Shown here one piece after another: positions 34,737-43,233 of a stretch of 64,000 nucleotides of DNA; the stretch's first letter is position 1; each line of letters opens with the position of its first letter. The stretch is from contig NZ_LMNV01000002.1 of the NCBI RefSeq assembly GCF_001423105.1, positions 1,027,616-1,091,615 of the forward strand, given 5' to 3'. This DNA is from Frondihabitans sp. Leaf304. GTDB lineage: Bacteria; Actinomycetota; Actinomycetes; Actinomycetales; Microbacteriaceae. Position numbers and translations under genes: made by a program. Below the pieces are notes generated by a model, which saw only the letters and a program-made list of their open reading frames with translations, did not search any database and was not told the origin of the DNA.

Positions 34737-35049
34737 CGTCGGCGGCCGGACGTCGGCGCCGTGGCGCGCGCGGATGTCGCGCACGCGACGGTGGGGTACG
34801 TAAGCAAAGGGGTGCCTCCCGAGTGGCATCTGGCTATGGATCGAACCCCGCTGAACCCGCCGCCATCGGCGGTTCCACGCTGATCGTGGACGCCCGAACG
34901 TCCGCGTGGAGGGTGCTCACGAGCACTCGACTTCTCCACCGTAAGTCACACGAGTCACATGCACCAGGGCCGGAATGTCCCCCGATAGGGGCGCGATGGG
35001 GGACGATTCTTCGGCTCGCACCAAGGTCGCACTCAGGATTCGCCAAGGG
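34737..35049. other. 313-bp control region upstream of the GH25 gene
   Basis: No gene is supported here. It contains a 9-bp-period direct repeat AGTCACA-CG-AGTCACA (34944-34959) and an inverted repeat GTCCCCC/GGGGGAC (34977-34983 and 34998-35004) that could terminate the leftward GT2 gene ending at 35050. A -10/-35 for the GH25 pair is not evident. Confidence 0.5.
34977..35004. terminator. Hairpin downstream of the 35050 gene
   Basis: GTCCCCC (34977-34983) pairs with GGGGGAC (34998-35004) across a 14-nt loop, 46 bp past the leftward GT2 stop. There is no U-tract. Confidence 0.45.
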
Positions 35050-36072
35050 TCAGCCGAGCAGGTCCTCTACCTCACGGCGGCGCAAACCGAGGATCCGGTC
35101 CGCCCGCCGCTTGCGTCGAGCCCCTGCCACCAGCCCGGGCAGCTCGCGCAGCACCCCGCGCCACGCGTCCCGCGAAAGATAGGCCTGATCGGGAGTAAGC
35201 GTGTCTCGTACCAGTCGTGCGAGCGTTCGAAGCACGACTCGAGTAATAAACCTCGCACTCCCGTTCCGCAGCACGACGGCGAGCCGATTGCGGATGCTCT
35301 GGCGTCGAATGAGCTCCGAGCCGCTCGACGAACTACCCGCATGCCGGTGCACGATCCGCGCCTCGGGAGCGAAGCCGATGCGGAGCCCGGCCAGTCGAAA
35401 TCGCCACGAGACATCCAGGTCTTCGTAATACATGAAGAGGTCGTCGTCGAATCCGCCGACCGCTTCGAGCGCGTCGCGACGGAGAAAGGCCGCTCCACCC
35501 GAGAACCCGAAGGGGTCAAAGCGCGACGAGACGTCGTCGGCCGGCGCGAGCCAGTCACGGTCGTAGCCGTTGCCGTCACGCGTCATCTCGATTCCGGTGC
35601 CGTTCATCACGGCGGTGCCGCGCGTCGGATCCTCGGTTCTCGCCCAGAGGGCGCCGTCGAGACCGGCGAGCGTGTGCGGGCCCGGCTTACCGGTCGAGGC
35701 GAACAGCCCCTCAAGGACCACGGCCGCGCTCACGGCCGCATAGGTGGGCCCCGCGGCGTCGAGGGCGGCGAGCCCCGCGGCGATGAATCCAGGATCCGGC
35801 ACGGCGTCGTTGTTGACGAGCACGATCACGTCGCCGGTCGCCGCCGCGATGCCCCGCGCCACTCCCCCGGCAAAGCCGGAGTTCGTGGGCTCTTCGACCA
35901 CGATCACCTCGGGGTGGGCCCGCCGGATGACGTCGGTGCCGCCCGGCCTCGCCTCGTTCTCGACGAGCACGACCTCGAAGCCGTGCGAGGGAACCTGCCG
36001 AGCCAGGGCGTCGAGCGCCCGGAGTGTCAGATCGGGTTGCCGCCAGTTGACCACGATGACGGATGCGCGCAT
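35050..36072 (-). CDS. GT2 family glycosyltransferase (rhamnosyltransferase-like)
   Basis: A 340-residue GT2 enzyme of the WbbL-like group. SVIVVNWRQPDLTLRALDAL opens the nucleotide-sugar fold, VLVNNDAVPD is the metal-binding motif near residue 95-105, and LRRDALEAVGGFDDDLFMYYEDLDVSWR contains the acceptor-site FDDD/YYEDxD motifs, then IVHRHAGSSS. These features match rhamnosyltransferases of cell-wall polymers, consistent with the rml genes in the locus, though substrate is inferred. The ATG at 36072 puts the first beta-strand at the terminus as in relatives. It is divergent from the large fusion at 36225. Confidence 0.88.
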   Translation of the reverse strand: MRASVIVVNWRQPDLTLRALDALARQVPSHGFEVVLVENEARPGGTDVIRRAHPEVIVVEEPTNSGFAGGVARGIAAATGDVIVLVNNDAVPDPGFIAAGLAALDAAGPTYAAVSAAVVLEGLFASTGKPGPHTLAGLDGALWARTEDPTRGTAVMNGTGIEMTRDGNGYDRDWLAPADDVSSRFDPFGFSGGAAFLRRDALEAVGGFDDDLFMYYEDLDVSWRFRLAGLRIGFAPEARIVHRHAGSSSSGSELIRRQSIRNRLAVVLRNGSARFITRVVLRTLARLVRDTLTPDQAYLSRDAWRGVLRELPGLVAGARRKRRADRILGLRRREVEDLLG

Positions 36073-36165
36073 GCGCCAAGTCTGCCCGACATCGAATCTT
36101 TCACACGACTGTGAGGTATTCCACAAGCCTGAGGAGGTCGCCACCGACTCGAAAGATCGCATGGC

Positions 36166-36171
36166 TATAGT
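36166..36171 (+). promoter_or_regulatory. -10 box of the 36225 gene
   Basis: TATAGT, preceded by GC, lies 53 nt upstream of the TTG start; no good -35 hexamer is seen. It probably drives the fusion glycosyltransferase gene. Confidence 0.45.
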
Positions 36172-36224
36172 GAGACCGCCTCCCGGGGCCGAACCACCTA
36201 TCGCCAACGTGTTGGAGCATCTCC

Positions 36225-38795
36225 TTGTCAGTATCCACGTCGAGTGTCGTCTCCGTCGTCATCGTCAATTTCCGAGGCACCGACGACACCCTCGAGTGCG
36301 TCGCCCGCCTCAACGATGTCGATTGGCCGACCGACCAGCTCGAGATCGTGATCGTCGAGAACGGCTCCGGCGACGACAGCGAGACCCGTCTCCGCGCCGC
36401 CCTCGGCGACCAGAAGAACGTCACGCTGATCGTCTCCCCCGACAACCTCGGCTTCACCGGCGGGTCGAACCTCGGAGCGAAGAAGGCTCGCGGCGAGTTC
36501 GTCGCGTTCCTCAACAACGACGCCAAGCCGTCGGTCGACTGGATCCGCGCCGCGCTCGGCCAGTTCGCCGTGAGCCCCAAGGTCGCGGCCGTCGGCTCGA
36601 AGGTGCTCGACTGGGAGGGCAAGGCGATCGACTTCGTCCAGGGCAGCCTCACCTGGTTCGGCATGGGCTACAAAGACCGCGTCACCGAGATCGACACCGG
36701 CGAATTCGACACCCCGCGCGACATCCTCTTCGGCACCGGCAGCGCGCTCTTCGTGCGCAAGGCGATCTTCCACGAGGTCGGCGGCTTCGACGAGCGCCTC
36801 TTCATGTTCTACGACGACGTCGACCTCGGCTGGCGTCTCAACCTGCTCGGCTACCGGGTGCGCTTCGCCCCCGAGTCAGTCGTCTACCACAAGCACCACG
36901 GCTCGATGAAGAGCTTCGGCGAGTACCGCGAGATGTACCTGCTCGAGCGGAACGCCCTGATCCTGCTCTTCAAGAACCTCGACGACAACAGCCTCGCCAA
37001 GTTCCTGCCCGGGGCCCTCGCCCTGCTCGCTCGCCGCGCGGTCGCCAAGAGCGGCCTCGACTCCGAGATGTTCGACATCCGCCGGTTCACGGGCGCGGCC
37101 GACGAGTTCGAACGCGACACCCCCGTCAATAAAGACACGGTCGCCGGCCTCTTCGCCCTCGACCAGTTCGTGCAAGAGCTCCCGTCGCTCCAGCAGACCC
37201 GCGACGAGCTGCAGTCGCAGCGTCAGCGCACAGACGGCGACCTGTTCCGCCTCTTCGGCGACATCTTCAAGCCGCTCTTCTCCGACTCCTACTTCCTTGA
37301 CGGGCTGCACTCGATCGTCGATGCCTTCGGAATCGTCGAGCACACCCAGCGTCGCCACATCCTGGTGATCACGGGCGATGCCATCGGCGAGAAGATGGCC
37401 GGGCCGGCCATGCGCGCCTGGAAGATCTCGGAGGCCCTCTCCGAGCACAGCGACGTCCGCCTCCTCACCTGGAACGTGGCCAACCGCCAGTCCGACAAGT
37501 TCGAGGTCGAGCGAGTCCGCCTCCAGAACGAGCGCGAGATGAAGGTCCACGAGGAGTGGGCCGACGTGATCTTCTTCCAGGGTCACGCCCTGCACCACTT
37601 CACGACGCTCAAGCACTCCAACAAGATCATGGTCGCCGACCTCTACGACCCGATGCACCTCGAGCAGCTCGAGCAGGGCCGCGAATGGGGTCTCGCCCAG
37701 TGGAAGAACCAGGTGCAGTCGTCGACCGACGTGCTCAACGAGCAACTGCTCCGCGGCGACTTCTTCCTCTGCGCCTCCGAGCGGCAGCGCCTGTTCTGGC
37801 TCGGCCAGCTCGCGGGTCTCGGCCGGATCAACCCGGAAAACTACGCGGCCGACGAAAACCTCGAGAACCTCATCGCGATCGCCCCCTTCGGCATGGACAG
37901 CACGCCGCCGCAGAAGACCCGCAAGGCGATCCGCGGCGTCGTTCCCGGAATCTCCGAGACCGACAAGGTCGTCATCTGGGGCGGCGGAATCTACAACTGG
38001 TTCGACACCCAAACCCTGGTGCGGGCCATCGCCCAGCTGGCCGAGCGCCGCCCCGACGTGCGGCTGTTCTTCCTGGGGGTCGCGCACCCGAACCCCGACG
38101 TTCCCGAGATGGCGATCGTGTCGAAGACCCGCGAGCTGGCCTCTCAGCTCGGGGTCAGCGGCAAGAACGTCTTCTTCAACGAGCAGTGGGTGGCGCTCGA
38201 CGACCGCCAGAACTACCTGCTCGAGGCCGATGCCGGCGTCTCGACGCATTACGACCACATCGAGACGACGTTCTCGTTCCGCACCCGCATCCTCGACTAC
38301 ATGTGGGCGAACCTCCCCATCGTCACCACGCGCGGCGATAGCTTCGGCGACCTCGTCGGCGCCGAGGGCATGGGCGTCTCCGTGCCCGAGCGCGACGTCG
38401 ACGCCCTCGCGAACGCCCTCGAGTCGATGCTCTACGACGACGAGGCCATCGCCGAGGCCCGAAAGAACGTCTCCAGGATCCGCGAGGAGTTCACCTGGGA
38501 GCGCGCGCTTGCACCGCTGGTCGAGTTCTGCCGCGACCCCCACGTCGCTCCCGACCGGGCCGCTCTGGTCGGCGAGCCGCTCGGGGCCTCCCGCGGCAGC
38601 GTCGTCCGGAGCCCGCGCGGTCGCTCGCCCCAGACCAGCGAAGAGAAGTTCCACGCGATCGCGAACCGCCGGCACGGTGTCGGCCGCGATATCGCTCTCG
38701 CCCGCTTCTACCTCACCGACGGTGGCCTCGGCGGCCTCCGCACCAAGGTGCAGACTCGTCTCGCGACGAGCCGAGCGAGCAAGTACGGCAAGTAG
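36225..38795 (+). CDS. GT2-GT4 fusion glycosyltransferase
   Basis: An 856-residue bifunctional-looking enzyme. Residues ~8-265 are a GT2 domain (VVIVNFRGTDDTLECV, LNNDAKPSVDW, VRKAIFHEVGGFDERLFMFYDDVDLGWR). Residues ~375-780 form a GT-B (GT4-like) domain beginning RRHILVITGDAIGEKMAGPAMRAW, with a nucleotide-binding-side WGGGIYNWFD and the segment LLEADAGVSTHYDHIETTFSFRTRILDYMWANLP. Two active sites suggest sequential sugar addition to one polymer. The start is TTG at 36225, with GGAG 7 nt upstream and no ATG/GTG alternative before the first strand. The next gene (38911) is the exporter permease. Confidence 0.87.
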   Translation: MSVSTSSVVSVVIVNFRGTDDTLECVARLNDVDWPTDQLEIVIVENGSGDDSETRLRAALGDQKNVTLIVSPDNLGFTGGSNLGAKKARGEFVAFLNNDAKPSVDWIRAALGQFAVSPKVAAVGSKVLDWEGKAIDFVQGSLTWFGMGYKDRVTEIDTGEFDTPRDILFGTGSALFVRKAIFHEVGGFDERLFMFYDDVDLGWRLNLLGYRVRFAPESVVYHKHHGSMKSFGEYREMYLLERNALILLFKNLDDNSLAKFLPGALALLARRAVAKSGLDSEMFDIRRFTGAADEFERDTPVNKDTVAGLFALDQFVQELPSLQQTRDELQSQRQRTDGDLFRLFGDIFKPLFSDSYFLDGLHSIVDAFGIVEHTQRRHILVITGDAIGEKMAGPAMRAWKISEALSEHSDVRLLTWNVANRQSDKFEVERVRLQNEREMKVHEEWADVIFFQGHALHHFTTLKHSNKIMVADLYDPMHLEQLEQGREWGLAQWKNQVQSSTDVLNEQLLRGDFFLCASERQRLFWLGQLAGLGRINPENYAADENLENLIAIAPFGMDSTPPQKTRKAIRGVVPGISETDKVVIWGGGIYNWFDTQTLVRAIAQLAERRPDVRLFFLGVAHPNPDVPEMAIVSKTRELASQLGVSGKNVFFNEQWVALDDRQNYLLEADAGVSTHYDHIETTFSFRTRILDYMWANLPIVTTRGDSFGDLVGAEGMGVSVPERDVDALANALESMLYDDEAIAEARKNVSRIREEFTWERALAPLVEFCRDPHVAPDRAALVGEPLGASRGSVVRSPRGRSPQTSEEKFHAIANRRHGVGRDIALARFYLTDGGLGGLRTKVQTRLATSRASKYGK

Positions 38796-38873
38796 TCTCC
38801 AGAAAAGACGACCAGCGGCCCCACGCGCCCTCAAGGCGTTTGCCGTGCCCCCGCCCGATCCAGGAGGCCGGGG

Positions 38874-38879
38874 TATAGT
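38874..38879 (+). promoter_or_regulatory. -10 box of the exporter operon
   Basis: TATAGT within the 115-bp gap, 31 nt before the permease ATG and preceded by GGGG; no convincing -35. It suggests that the exporter genes have their own promoter. Confidence 0.4.
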
Positions 38880-38910
38880 TTCCAGGTTTTCCAAGGATGA
38901 GGTACGAGCC

Positions 38911-39867
38911 ATGACCACCACGACGCCCCCGACGGTGAATTCCGTCACGCAGGCGGCAGCGACGCAGGCGGCCGCGCGCTTCGAGCGACTCAAAGACGAG
39001 CCGATGCAGATCGCCGGCCAGCCGATCGGAGCCTTCACCGGTTTCTTCGGCACCATCCGCGATGTGATCGCGCACGGCAGCCTGCTCGACCTGCTGATCC
39101 GACGCGACCTAAAGTCTCGGTACAAAGACTCGGCTCTCGGCTTCGTCTGGACCCTGATCCGCCCCATCACTCAGCTCGTCATCTACTTCGTGATCCTGGG
39201 TCAGATCCTCGGCGCGGCGAAGGGTATCCCGAACTTCGCCGTCTACGTCTTCTGTGGTCTGACGATCTACAACCTGTTCAGCGAGATCGTGGCCGGTTCG
39301 ACGGGGTCGATCGTCGCCAATGCCGGTCTCATCAAGAAGGTCTACGTCCCCCGCGAGATCTACCCGCTGGCCAGCATCGGCTCGGCGCTGTTCAACTTCG
39401 GCATCCAGCTCGTCGTCCTCCTGGTCGCGACCGTCGTGTTCGGCAAGTTCCCCGCCCACGCTGAGCTGCTCTATTTCTTCCCGTCAACCATTCTTATTCT
39501 GATCTACGGCACCGCTCTGGGGCTTCTCCTCTCCGCTGCCAACGTGTACCTGCGCGACATGGGCTACCTCGTCGAGGTCCTGCTCATGCTGCTCATGTGG
39601 GGCTCCCCCATCGTCTACGCCTGGTCGGCCGTCGCCACCCGCGCGACTGGTTCGAAGGAGTGGTTGCTGCACATCTACACCGACAACCCGATCACGCTGG
39701 CAGTCCTCGGCTTCCACCGCGCCTTCTGGCTCGGCGGCTCCGAGAGCGACTACCCCTCCGACATGCTGATCAAGATGGGCGTCGCGGGCCTCATCGGCCT
39801 CGTGCTCATCTACGTCTTCCACCGGGTCTTCTCGAAGTTGCAGGGCAACTTCGCGCAAGAGCTGTAA
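38911..39867 (+). CDS. wzm: Polysaccharide ABC exporter permease (Wzm-like)
   Basis: A 318-residue ABC-2-type permease with a cytosolic amphipathic N-terminus (about 1-60) and six transmembrane segments. LLIRRDLKSRYKDSALGFVWTLIRPITQLVIY is the typical coupling region of polysaccharide exporters, and KKVYVPREIYPLASIGSALFNFGIQLVVLL the second. With the ATPase encoded 15 bp downstream it would flip a lipid-linked glycan across the membrane. The ATG at 38911 follows AAGGATGAGG and is preferred over longer open frame that shadows the preceding gene. The symbol is by function (Wzm of Wzm/Wzt). Confidence 0.9.
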   Translation: MTTTTPPTVNSVTQAAATQAAARFERLKDEPMQIAGQPIGAFTGFFGTIRDVIAHGSLLDLLIRRDLKSRYKDSALGFVWTLIRPITQLVIYFVILGQILGAAKGIPNFAVYVFCGLTIYNLFSEIVAGSTGSIVANAGLIKKVYVPREIYPLASIGSALFNFGIQLVVLLVATVVFGKFPAHAELLYFFPSTILILIYGTALGLLLSAANVYLRDMGYLVEVLLMLLMWGSPIVYAWSAVATRATGSKEWLLHIYTDNPITLAVLGFHRAFWLGGSESDYPSDMLIKMGVAGLIGLVLIYVFHRVFSKLQGNFAQEL

Positions 39868-39882
39868 CCGAACGGACCAGGC

Positions 39883-41130
39883 ATGACCATCGACACCTCC
39901 CGGGCCACGGTTCGCACCACCCGCGGCGAAGCGGCAGTTCCCACCGTCGTCACGATCGAGAACGTCTCGAAGAAGTTCGTGATCCGCAAAGACAACAGCC
40001 TCAAAGAGCGCATCGTCACTCTCGGGCGGACCGGGCGCCGCAACTCCGAAGAGTTCTGGGCGCTGAAGAACGTCAGCCTGACGATCCCCGCGGGCTCCAC
40101 GATCGGCCTGCTCGGCCCGAACGGCTCGGGTAAGTCGACCCTGCTCAAGGCGATCGGCGGGATCCTTGAGCCGACGACCGGGACCATCAAACGCCGAGGT
40201 CGCCTCGCCGCGCTCCTCGAGCTGGGCGCCGGGTTCCACCCCGATCTGACCGGTCGCGAAAACGTCTTCCTCAACTCGGCCATCCTCGGCATGTCGCGCG
40301 AAGAGACCGAGGAGAAGTTCGACGACATCTTGAACTTCGCCGGCATCGGCGACTTCATCGACACGCAGGTGAAGTTCTACTCATCGGGCATGTACGTGCG
40401 TCTCGCGTTCGCGGTCGCCATCCACACCGACCCCGACGTGCTCCTCGTCGACGAGGTGCTGGCGGTCGGCGACGAGGCGTTCCAGCGCAAGTGCATGGAC
40501 AAGATCCACGAGTTCCAAGAGCAGGGTCGCACCATCATCCTGGTCAGCCACTCACTCGGCCAGGTGCAAGAACTCTGCGACCGGGCAGTCGTGCTCGCCA
40601 AGGGCGAGGTGCAGTTCGAGGGCACCGCTCGCGAGGCCGTCAAGAACTTCCGCGACATCCTCGAAGACCGCCGTGTGGCCGAGGCCACCGCCCTCGGCGA
40701 AGCTGATGCCGCCATCACCCCGGGCAAGGTGCTGTCCGGCACGATCCGGGCCGAGGGCCGCGCCCCCGGCGAGGACTTCCAGCCGGGCGACAACCTGGTG
40801 ATCACGATGACCTTCAGCCACGAGACCCCTCTCGAGCGCTGGATCTCGGGCTTCAAGATCGAGAACAACCTGGGCCAGCCGGTCTTCGGCACCCACAGCA
40901 AGCACCTCGGCATCACGCACGCTCCCCTCCACGGCACGGCGACCGTCGAGTACCGGCTCGACGACATCCAGTTCGGTGGTGGCGCCTTCTTCCTGCACGC
41001 CTACTTCGCCGAGCCGAACGGTCTCCACATCGCGATCAAGCGAGAGGCCGCGCGCTTCGTGATGGCCGACGATCCCACCGGCGAGGGCACCGTTCGCGTC
41101 GCGGCGTCGATGCGGCAGATCGCCGGTTGA
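39883..41130 (+). CDS. wzt: Polysaccharide ABC exporter ATPase (Wzt-like)
   Basis: A 415-residue ABC ATPase. Walker A is GPNGSGKS (residues 78-85), the signature is YSSGMYVRLAFAVAI and Walker B VLLVDEVLAVGDEAF. The C-terminal ~150 residues, with beta-strand-rich sequence, form a Wzt-like carbohydrate-binding extension, which in such exporters recognises the terminal cap of the polymer. The partner permease is immediately upstream (15-bp gap), and a GT4 gene starts 4 bp after the stop. This is an ABC-dependent export route, distinct from the ligase-like (Wzy-type) proteins at 27-30 kb. Confidence 0.92.
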   Translation: MTIDTSRATVRTTRGEAAVPTVVTIENVSKKFVIRKDNSLKERIVTLGRTGRRNSEEFWALKNVSLTIPAGSTIGLLGPNGSGKSTLLKAIGGILEPTTGTIKRRGRLAALLELGAGFHPDLTGRENVFLNSAILGMSREETEEKFDDILNFAGIGDFIDTQVKFYSSGMYVRLAFAVAIHTDPDVLLVDEVLAVGDEAFQRKCMDKIHEFQEQGRTIILVSHSLGQVQELCDRAVVLAKGEVQFEGTAREAVKNFRDILEDRRVAEATALGEADAAITPGKVLSGTIRAEGRAPGEDFQPGDNLVITMTFSHETPLERWISGFKIENNLGQPVFGTHSKHLGITHAPLHGTATVEYRLDDIQFGGGAFFLHAYFAEPNGLHIAIKREAARFVMADDPTGEGTVRVAASMRQIAG

Positions 41131-41134
41131 GCCG

Positions 41135-42304
41135 GTGAGCGACCGCACTCAGTCCGCCGTCCTCCCGGTCCTCCTCGACGCCACGTCGATCCCGCCCAAC
41201 AAGGGTGGGGTGGCCCGCTACCTCGCGGGTCTGCTCTCGGGGCTGACCGATGCCGGCGCCCGTATCCACGTGGTCGTCAAGGCCGAAGACCTATCGTGGC
41301 TGTCGCCCCAGGCCCCCGACCACGAGTACGTGACGGCACCCGGCATCGCCTCCAGTCGGCCGCTCCGACTCCTCTGGGAGCAGCTCGGGCTTCCGTTGCT
41401 CGCCCGACGCCTGGGCGCGACGACCCTGCACTCGCCGCACTACACGTTTCCGCTGGCCTTCACCGGCCGACGCGTGGTGACCGTCCACGACGCCACATTC
41501 TTCAGTCGACCCACCGACCACTCCACGCTCAAGCGCTCCTTCTTCACGTCGTGGATGCGCCTGGCCCGTCGCCTGGCCGACGTGATCGTGACCCCGAGCC
41601 GAGCCACGGCCGACGAGATGGAACGCTTCGCCGGGCGCGCCCGAGCCACCCGGGTAGCCCTGCACGGCGTCGACCCCGACGTCTTCCACCTCCCGTCGCA
41701 CGATGAGGTGACGCGCTTCGCCCGGCGGCTCGACGCGTCGACCGCGGACGGCTGGATCGCCTTCCTCGGCACGGTCGAACCGCGCAAGAACGTGACCGCT
41801 CTGATTCAGGCCCATGAGAGAGCCCGAAGCATCGACCCCGCGGTTCCGCCGCTCCTGGTCGCGGGAGGCCTCGGCTGGGACGACGAGGCTGCCGCGCTCC
41901 TCACGGCGGCCGGAAACACCCCGGGAGCCCCCGTGCGCTACCTCGGCTACCTCGATCTCGACGACCTCGCCGCTTTCCTCGGAGGTGCCAGCTTCGTCGT
42001 CTACCCGTCGAGCGCCGAAGGGTTCGGCCTGCCCGTGCTCGAGGCGATGTCGACGGGTGGGGCCGTCCTCACCGCTCCGCGACTCGCGATCCCCGAGGTC
42101 GGGGGCGACGCTGTCGACTACGCCGAGCCAACCGTCGACGGGATCGAGCAGGGCATCCTCCGACTCGTTCAGGATCCCGCACGGCGCCGCGAACTGTCGG
42201 GTCTCGGTAGCGACCGTGCCAGACTGTTCACATGGAAGGCCTGCGCCGACGAGCATCTCCGGGCCTACGAGAGGCCCGACAAGGCCAAGGGAGCGACACT
42301 GTGA
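41135..42304 (+). CDS. GT4 family glycosyltransferase
   Basis: A 389-residue GT-B enzyme. The N-terminal domain starts LLDATSIPPNKGGVARYLAGL; the C-terminal domain has FLGTVEPRKNVTALIQAH and the donor-binding PSSAEGFGLPVLEAMSTGGAV with the conserved E-x7-E pattern, and this motif set is typical of mannosyl- and rhamnosyltransferases using GDP- or dTDP-sugars. It starts with GTG 4 bp after wzt and its stop overlaps the next GTG, so it is coupled both ways. Specific substrate is not deducible. Confidence 0.92.
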   Translation: MSDRTQSAVLPVLLDATSIPPNKGGVARYLAGLLSGLTDAGARIHVVVKAEDLSWLSPQAPDHEYVTAPGIASSRPLRLLWEQLGLPLLARRLGATTLHSPHYTFPLAFTGRRVVTVHDATFFSRPTDHSTLKRSFFTSWMRLARRLADVIVTPSRATADEMERFAGRARATRVALHGVDPDVFHLPSHDEVTRFARRLDASTADGWIAFLGTVEPRKNVTALIQAHERARSIDPAVPPLLVAGGLGWDDEAAALLTAAGNTPGAPVRYLGYLDLDDLAAFLGGASFVVYPSSAEGFGLPVLEAMSTGGAVLTAPRLAIPEVGGDAVDYAEPTVDGIEQGILRLVQDPARRRELSGLGSDRARLFTWKACADEHLRAYERPDKAKGATL

Positions 42305-43182
42305 GTTCGACCGTGGCGATCGTCACGGTCAGCTTCAACTCCGGCAACTACCTCGACGAGTTCCTGGCGTCGGCCACTCGAGCCTCAAGCCCTGCTGCGG
42401 CCACTCCGGCCGACTCTGTGTCCGCGCCGATCATCGTCGTCGCCGACAACGACTCCCGTGACCCCGACGCCGCCCGTCGCTCCACCGAGGCCGTCGGCGG
42501 CGTCTTCCTCGAACTCGGCTCGAACGACGGCTACGGCTCAGCTATCAACCGCGCCGTCGAGACGCTCCCCCGCGAGGTCGACTGGATCCTCATCTCGAAC
42601 CCCGATGTGATCCTCGGGGAGGGGGCGGTCGACACGCTTCTCGAGGTCGCCCTGAGCGGCGACCGCGTCGGAGCCGTGGGCCCCGGGATCCTCGAGCTCG
42701 ATGGGCAGTTCTACCCCTCGGCCCGCCGGGTCCCCTCGCTCCGCACCGGTCTCGGCCACGCGCTCTTCGCCAACGTCTGGAAGTCGAATCCCTGGAGCCG
42801 GTCGTACCGGAGCGATGGCGACCACGACAACCGCCGCGAGGCCGGCTGGCTGTCGGGGGCGTGCCTGCTCGTGCGGCGGTCGCTCTTCGACTCGCTCGGC
42901 GGGTTCGACGAGGGCTACTTCATGTACTTCGAAGATGTCGATCTCGGCTACCGCATCGGCAAGGCCGGATTCACCAACGTCTACGAGCCGCGAGCCCGCG
43001 TCACGCACGTCGGGGCGCACTCGACGAGGGAGTCGTCCGATCTCATGCGTCGGGCGCACCACCGCAGCGCCTACCGGTTCCTCGCCTCGAAGTATCGCGC
43101 CTGGTATCTCGCGCCTCTCCGGTGGGCCCTCCGGGTGGGCCTCGGCATCCGTGCGAGGATTCACGGGCGCCCGACTCCGTAG
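42301..43182 (+). CDS. GT2 family glycosyltransferase
   Basis: A 293-residue GT2 enzyme of the WbbL-like group. It begins SSTVAIVTVSFNSGNYLDEF and includes LISNPDVILGEGAVD, RRVPSLRT, SGACLLVRRSLFDSLGGFDEGYFMYFEDVDLGYR and VTHVGAHSTRESS, a near-canonical motif set for rhamnosyl- or galactofuranosyl-type transferases. The GTG start at 42301 overlaps the upstream stop by 4 bp (GTGA). A longer same-frame open stretch to 42232 is rejected because it lies within the previous gene. It is 51 bp from the next gene. Confidence 0.9.
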   Translation: MSSTVAIVTVSFNSGNYLDEFLASATRASSPAAATPADSVSAPIIVVADNDSRDPDAARRSTEAVGGVFLELGSNDGYGSAINRAVETLPREVDWILISNPDVILGEGAVDTLLEVALSGDRVGAVGPGILELDGQFYPSARRVPSLRTGLGHALFANVWKSNPWSRSYRSDGDHDNRREAGWLSGACLLVRRSLFDSLGGFDEGYFMYFEDVDLGYRIGKAGFTNVYEPRARVTHVGAHSTRESSDLMRRAHHRSAYRFLASKYRAWYLAPLRWALRVGLGIRARIHGRPTP

Positions 43183-43233
43183 GCGAATCGAGCCTGGCGG
43201 AGCACCCCGGTGGGCAGGATTCAAGGAGTACCG

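Noticed and set aside
36101-36114. TCACACGACTGTGA as a CRP/GlxR-type site
   Set aside because: The half-sites are in the wrong order (TCACA...TGTGA rather than TGTGA...TCACA) and the spacing is 4, not 6.
36876-39170. A 764-codon minus-strand open frame over the fusion glycosyltransferase and permease
   Set aside because: Same reasoning; it mirrors coding sequence on the other strand and has no recognisable domain or ribosome binding site.
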